Below are positions 60,101 through 64,000 of a stretch of 64,000 nt of DNA, one piece after another. The position numbers and the translations under genes are program-made. The DNA is taken from the NCBI GenBank assembly GCA_015501585.1, contig JADNRY010000041.1, positions 248,001 through 312,000 of the forward strand. Reading direction: 5' to 3'. The stretch comes from Rhodocollybia butyracea. Taxonomy: Eukaryota; Basidiomycota; Agaricomycetes; Agaricales; Omphalotaceae. How positions within the stretch are numbered: position 1 is the stretch's first letter; each line of letters opens with the position of its first letter. The notes beneath the pieces are model-generated. The model worked only from the letters and a program-made list of their open reading frames with translations, was not told the origin of the DNA and did no database searches.

Positions 60101-61474
60101 CTGCCACTGTTGAGTCGCCTACAACTCCCAGTCATATGCCTGGCCATTTCAGTGCACCTCCCGAAAGTCCTCATGAAACGGATTTCGATGCTACTTTGAG
60201 AGAACTTGAGCCACAGGAGTCTGACAGTAGTGACGACGAAGACGAGGTTCCCCTTGCGTCTCTTAAAGCAAAAGCTGCTGATACCCCAGAGAATGAACTG
60301 AAGTCTACAGCCACCCCAGTCACGAATGGGGCTTCATTCGACGATGTATTTGGTGTCCCATCTTCCAATGGCAAGACAGTTCCTGCTGCAAAAGCCACGG
60401 ATGTCTCTGGCATGCCTCTCAAGGCTGAGACTTCTCCGTTCGGTGTAGAGCCATCGGTTTCGAATGTCTCTTCCCCTACTGAAGCGGGTGTTAACGCGTT
60501 CGATGAAGCAATGGGTAAAATCTCTTACACTGCTGATGTACCCTTGACAACACCGCAATTCTCATTCGATACCGCTTTTGATGACAATTTTGATTTTGGG
60601 TCTGCCAAAGCTCCGGATACGTCTTCGTCCTTCCCTCCAGCACCTGTGAATGGAACGGCACCGACGACTGTGAATGGATCTGATGGATTCGAAGATCTAT
60701 TTGTGACTCCCCCAAGGAACAACGTTTCTCCAGCAGCTCGCCCCGTATCGACTTTTTTGCCTAATGTAAATGCTTCACCATTATCCACAGCTCCTCCTAC
60801 AGCTCCTCCCCCGGCTAGTGCTCCCCCTGTTACTGCCGGGCCCAGCTTTGACGAAGTTTTCGCTGGTCTTGACTCTTCAACCCTTGCATTGGATTTACCT
60901 CGTACTGCCAGTGTCCCCGCTCCGGCCCCGATACCCGTCCCAACGCCTGTCCCAGCGGTGAACACTCCAAGTACCCCTACACAGAAACCATTTCCGGCAG
61001 CCTCAAAGACCTCCCCGTCACAGTCCAGTATTACACGAACCTCTTCGCCGCCTCTTCGAACGAAATCTCCTCCAGTTCGAACCAGTTCTCCGAAACCTAC
61101 ATCTAGACCTTCGACTACTCAATCTACTTCCAAGGATGGACATGAAAAAGAAAAGATTCCACCAAGGCATTCGAAATTAAGTGTAAGTCGTCTCCAGCGC
61201 TAATATCGATAGATGCTGAACGGGTTTTCAGATCCGACTACCGTTTGGAAAGAAGAAAAAGCAGGAGGCAGCTCCTCCACCTCCTCCTTCGCAACTCCTA
61301 ACTCCTCCCACAGAGGAACCGGAACGGACTGGGTCTCCCGCCGTTGACGATGACGTAGAAGCGGTGAAGCAACTCACTGCTATGGGTTTCAGCCGTTCTC
61401 AAGCTGTAGGAGCACTTGAAAAATACGCGTACGATGTACCAAGGGCCCTCAATAGTCTTCTTGGTCAGCCATGA
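57176..61474 (+). CDS. EDE1: EH-domain endocytic scaffold EDE1 (Eps15-like), one apparent frameshift
   Basis: An early-arriving scaffold of clathrin-mediated endocytosis that binds NPF adaptors and ubiquitin. EH1 begins MSSSFAPTQAELALVNQIFS and includes LGEIWSIADEDNHGWLSK. EH2 spans about 57640-57960 (EQARDIFVKSRLSNDQLLQI). EH3 is about 58255-58535 (SSDGYFDTLDTAKLGYIEGE, EF-hand DLADLNNDGRLTRDGF). Pro/Gln-rich linkers follow, then a coiled coil (about 58970-59560) and a long acidic/Ser/Pro tail with NPF (NPFERLVKS). The C-terminal UBA domain reads VKQLTAMGFSRSQAVGALEK and ends NSLLGQP. The frame slips near 59927: an extra C in the CCC run at 59927-59929 joins SEDITGIYP to ATLDLYESSPPTPTTAQTEE and on to the UBA end. 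I take this as sequence error. Roughly 1,250 aa. Confidence 0.93.
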
Positions 61475-61732
61475 TCGTAGTTTTATTATCCCTTTTGAAA
61501 TTATTGGAAAAATGGCTTCACTCTTTTATGTAAATGATCGCTTTTCTAGGCGTTGCACACTCGTTTAACATTCGTGGAACTTTCATCTATGGTATCCCTA
61601 TCTATTACCCTCCTTCACAATATCTTCAATAAGAACCCTCTACTGTAATGGGTGGAATAACTCTTTCTGGAATCGTTTCAGGCAGTTCAAAGCCCCGTGG
61701 CACGTGTCTAATTCCAAAAAGATAAGCTTTAT

Positions 61733-63890
61733 TTATAACATATGCATATGCATACTCCCCGTCGAAAACCTGCTGGGTGGTAGATCCAAAGGACCCGAAA
61801 CATTTTTACACCAGGCTTCCCATTCCTCTTGCTTCTCAATTTGTTGATTCAGTTTCTGCACCTGTGCAAGCGTAGGAAGGTGTGTGTGGAGACAGTACAC
61901 ATAGGCAAACAAGTCGCCATCTTGTACAAGCTTGATGGTATTTTCACCAAGGCGAATGTAGAATCCAATATCAACAAAGCCATCTGGAATCAGAACGGAC
62001 TGGTAAAAAAAAGTCAGATTCATCATACTTTACGAGAATGGAGGCAACAAACAGCGTTGGGTGGAGCCAAAGGTATAGACCGGGTTTTTCCATCCTGTTT
62101 AGTGATTTCAAGATGTAATTGGTTCCCTCTTGGCCATGAGGGCTTCAGCTCATCGTAGTTGGGATTTTTGCCCATTTCGGCTTTCAAATAGCATGCCAAA
62201 GAAAGACAAAGGGTATCTCGTCTATCTTCGTGTCTGGAAACAGTGAAAGTGAATAAAAACTGACAAAATAGATGCATACATTGGTGCAATCATTCGGTGA
62301 TTCCAATTTTGGATCGAAGTGAACTGATGTTGGTTAACTGAGAAATGCATGCTGATAGAAGTATCCTTCTTCTTGCGTCCTTCTTGCTTTGAAGTGGTGA
62401 AGTGTTTACCGAACCCAGCTGTAGATATCATGTAAATCCAAGATGTTAGACTGAGAAAATACTGACCGCAATTGGGAAGCAACACTTTGGTGAGTTTTTG
62501 TCGTCTTTCTGTTAGGGTAGCCTAGTTGAACTTCAGACCGGGAATTCAGTAAGGGATGATAAGGATTACCAGTGGCATGTCAACATCTACATCCGGAGAG
62601 AATTCAGCTTTCTCAACTGACTCTGAATCAACGTCCATCGCGTCCACCACTTTGGGACGACAGACTTCTCGTTCTTCTGCTTTTATCGTCCCCTCGATTG
62701 GACTGCGATGGGTAAGTTTGGTAGAACTAAGAGATGCTGAAGGCGGAGGTGTCATAAAGGCTTGGTCAAGAAAGTTCAGTGGGGATTGGGACACACGGCC
62801 AGTAAAGGGAGAAGAATGCATTCTATGGGGAATGTTTAAAGAAGGCAATTCTCTTTGAGGATTCAGAGGAGATTGTGATTTCATCGCCACGTCAAGGAAA
62901 TTAGGAGCGCTGGAGACTGAACTTTCACGTTTAGCCAACATTTCCTGATCAACGCCGATGGAATGTATGGAAACTAGGGAGCCAGAATAAGCAGAAGTGC
63001 CAGTCTCAACAGGGGGTGATCCTTGCGATTCACGAGTCATCTGTACCTCAACCGATGGTGTGGGATCGCTGGTTTGTAATTCCCCGAAATAGGACGTATT
63101 AGGTTCAGATTCTCTCATTACTACCTCCTGCATATCCAGATCTTCTAGATCCTGTGTCGAAATTCTATGTGCTTTGAGTTTCTTCTTCTTTCGGGGCTTC
63201 AGTGGCACTGGAGAGAAATCGTTCTGTAGTGTTTCAGGGGGGACTTGCTTTGAATCGTTAACCATCGGGGGTGGCGTCGAATAAGATAAAGTCGGGTGGG
63301 ATGAAGCTGAATCAACCACTGGAAAAGAAGTCGAGGATGAAACAGGTGGTGGGGTGGGGTTCAATGAGTAATTTAGGCCTGGGTTAGCTGCAGGTGATGA
63401 AATGGTAAGCGAATGTGAGGGATTAGATAAATGAGGAACCGAGCCTGAATTGATCGCCGGAGAAATTGTACGTGGATGCTGTGGACCAAAGGTAGTAGAT
63501 ATGAGCGCTGAATTAGAGCGGAATGCTGCTTCTGGATTGACAGAATGTATTGATGGAGGCGGTGATGAAATCATTGCATCTACATCGATAATTTCAGGGC
63601 GGGATATTGTCATATACAATGCCTGGAGGCGCGCTATAAACGCGTTTATGAATGCAGAGAAAAGAATGGTGGAAATGCGTACTGCGAAGCGAAAAAGATG
63701 AAGATGCAGGAGAGCAAGTAGTCGGAAATCGGTCTCGAAAGCCGTACACAGTGGCAACGAGTTTTCGATACGATTGCACGTGAGTGTTATCAGGATATTC
63801 ATGTACATTGAATGTTCCTTTTGGATCAATACCGAGTGCAACTCTCAAAGTGTAGAGAGCACGCTTGGAGGATAAAACAGATTGAGACGT
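61733..63890 (-). CDS. Conserved basidiomycete protein, function unknown; 5' end near or beyond the right edge
   Basis: From the right: a conserved-looking exon TSQSVLSSKRALYTLRVALG, IDPKGTFNVHEYPDNTHVQS and YRKLVATVYGF; then a long disordered Ser/Pro-rich part starting SRPEIIDVDAMISSPPPSIH with a basic patch PLKPRKKKKLKAHRI; then small exons TAGFGKHFTTSKQ and the block YLKAEMGKNPNYDELKPSWP, RGNQLHLEITKQDGK, SVLIPDGFVDIGFYIRLGEN and LFAYVYCLHTHLPTLAQVQ. The last blocks look like one beta-rich domain. The protein ends with a short Trp-containing helix and SMHMHML. The start ATG was not found inside the window, and the join between the first conserved exon and the disordered part (near 63650-63790) is uncertain. 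I do not assign a function. The order of a helical N-terminal block, a linker and a C-terminal beta domain could suit a chromatin or SUMO-pathway adaptor, but nothing proves it. Confidence 0.65.
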
Positions 63891-64000
63891 AGCTAATGGT
63901 GGGCCTACAAAGATTTACCTCTATTATCTCTATAATCTTAAGTTGAACTTCAGGATAATAAGCTCTTGGATCGGTTGCCTACGCTCGTCAGAGCGTATGT

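Overview
The window is nuclear DNA from a filamentous basidiomycete, most likely an agaricomycete mushroom. Nearly every gene is cut into many exons by introns of about 45-65 bases with GT..AG ends. Genes lie on both strands with short gaps, and several families (basidiomycete perilipin, an expanded DEAQ-type P-loop NTPase, an HNH-associated family) point to mushroom-forming fungi. No operons, CRISPR arrays or phage are present. All calls come from reading translated exons and motifs; no database search was run.

Layout. 0-6 kb: TFIIH helicase XPB (running off the left edge) diverging from an FSFG nuclear-basket nucleoporin. 6-14.8 kb: an accessory stretch with a damaged NTPase gene, a DUF3429 mitochondrial membrane protein, an HNH-family relic, a small secreted protein, and a 425-bp hAT-like MITE inserted in a decayed gene. 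14.8-21.7 kb: vacuolar alpha-mannosidase, perilipin-like protein and a small unrecognised gene. 21.9-24.9 kb: a 100-bp TIR element, an intron-containing tRNA-Gly(CCC) and a gene-poor stretch. 24.9-41.6 kb: dense housekeeping genes (Maf/ASMTL pyrophosphatase, TRAPPC13, GRC3, S1/P1 nuclease, mitochondrial nuclease NUC1, mitoribosomal mL46, V-ATPase subunit H, an FMN alpha-hydroxyacid enzyme, a Ser/Pro-rich protein). 43.5-50.8 kb: a secreted histidine acid phosphatase and a P450 separated by gene-poor DNA. 51-64 kb: mitoribosomal bL31m, two small unrecognised genes, a PIN4-like RRM/R3H protein, E2 enzyme UBC11/UBE2C, the endocytic scaffold EDE1, and a conserved hypothetical gene reaching the right edge.

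The genes do not form one pathway. Local themes are organelle maintenance (mL46, bL31m, NUC1, DUF3429), vacuole and lipid-droplet turnover (mannosidase, V-ATPase H, perilipin), trafficking (TRAPPC13, EDE1) and secreted scavenging enzymes (S1/P1 nuclease, acid phosphatase).

The most important second-look result is a recurring pattern: otherwise well-conserved genes, and the tRNA, are broken by single-base changes, mostly in short homopolymer runs. This is more like consensus error in the assembly than gene death, and it hides or splits several genes. Other notable points are a probable 2-nt micro-exon, two TIR elements with perfect target-site duplications, and three small multi-exon genes that an ORF caller would miss. 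I found no convincing novel multi-gene system.
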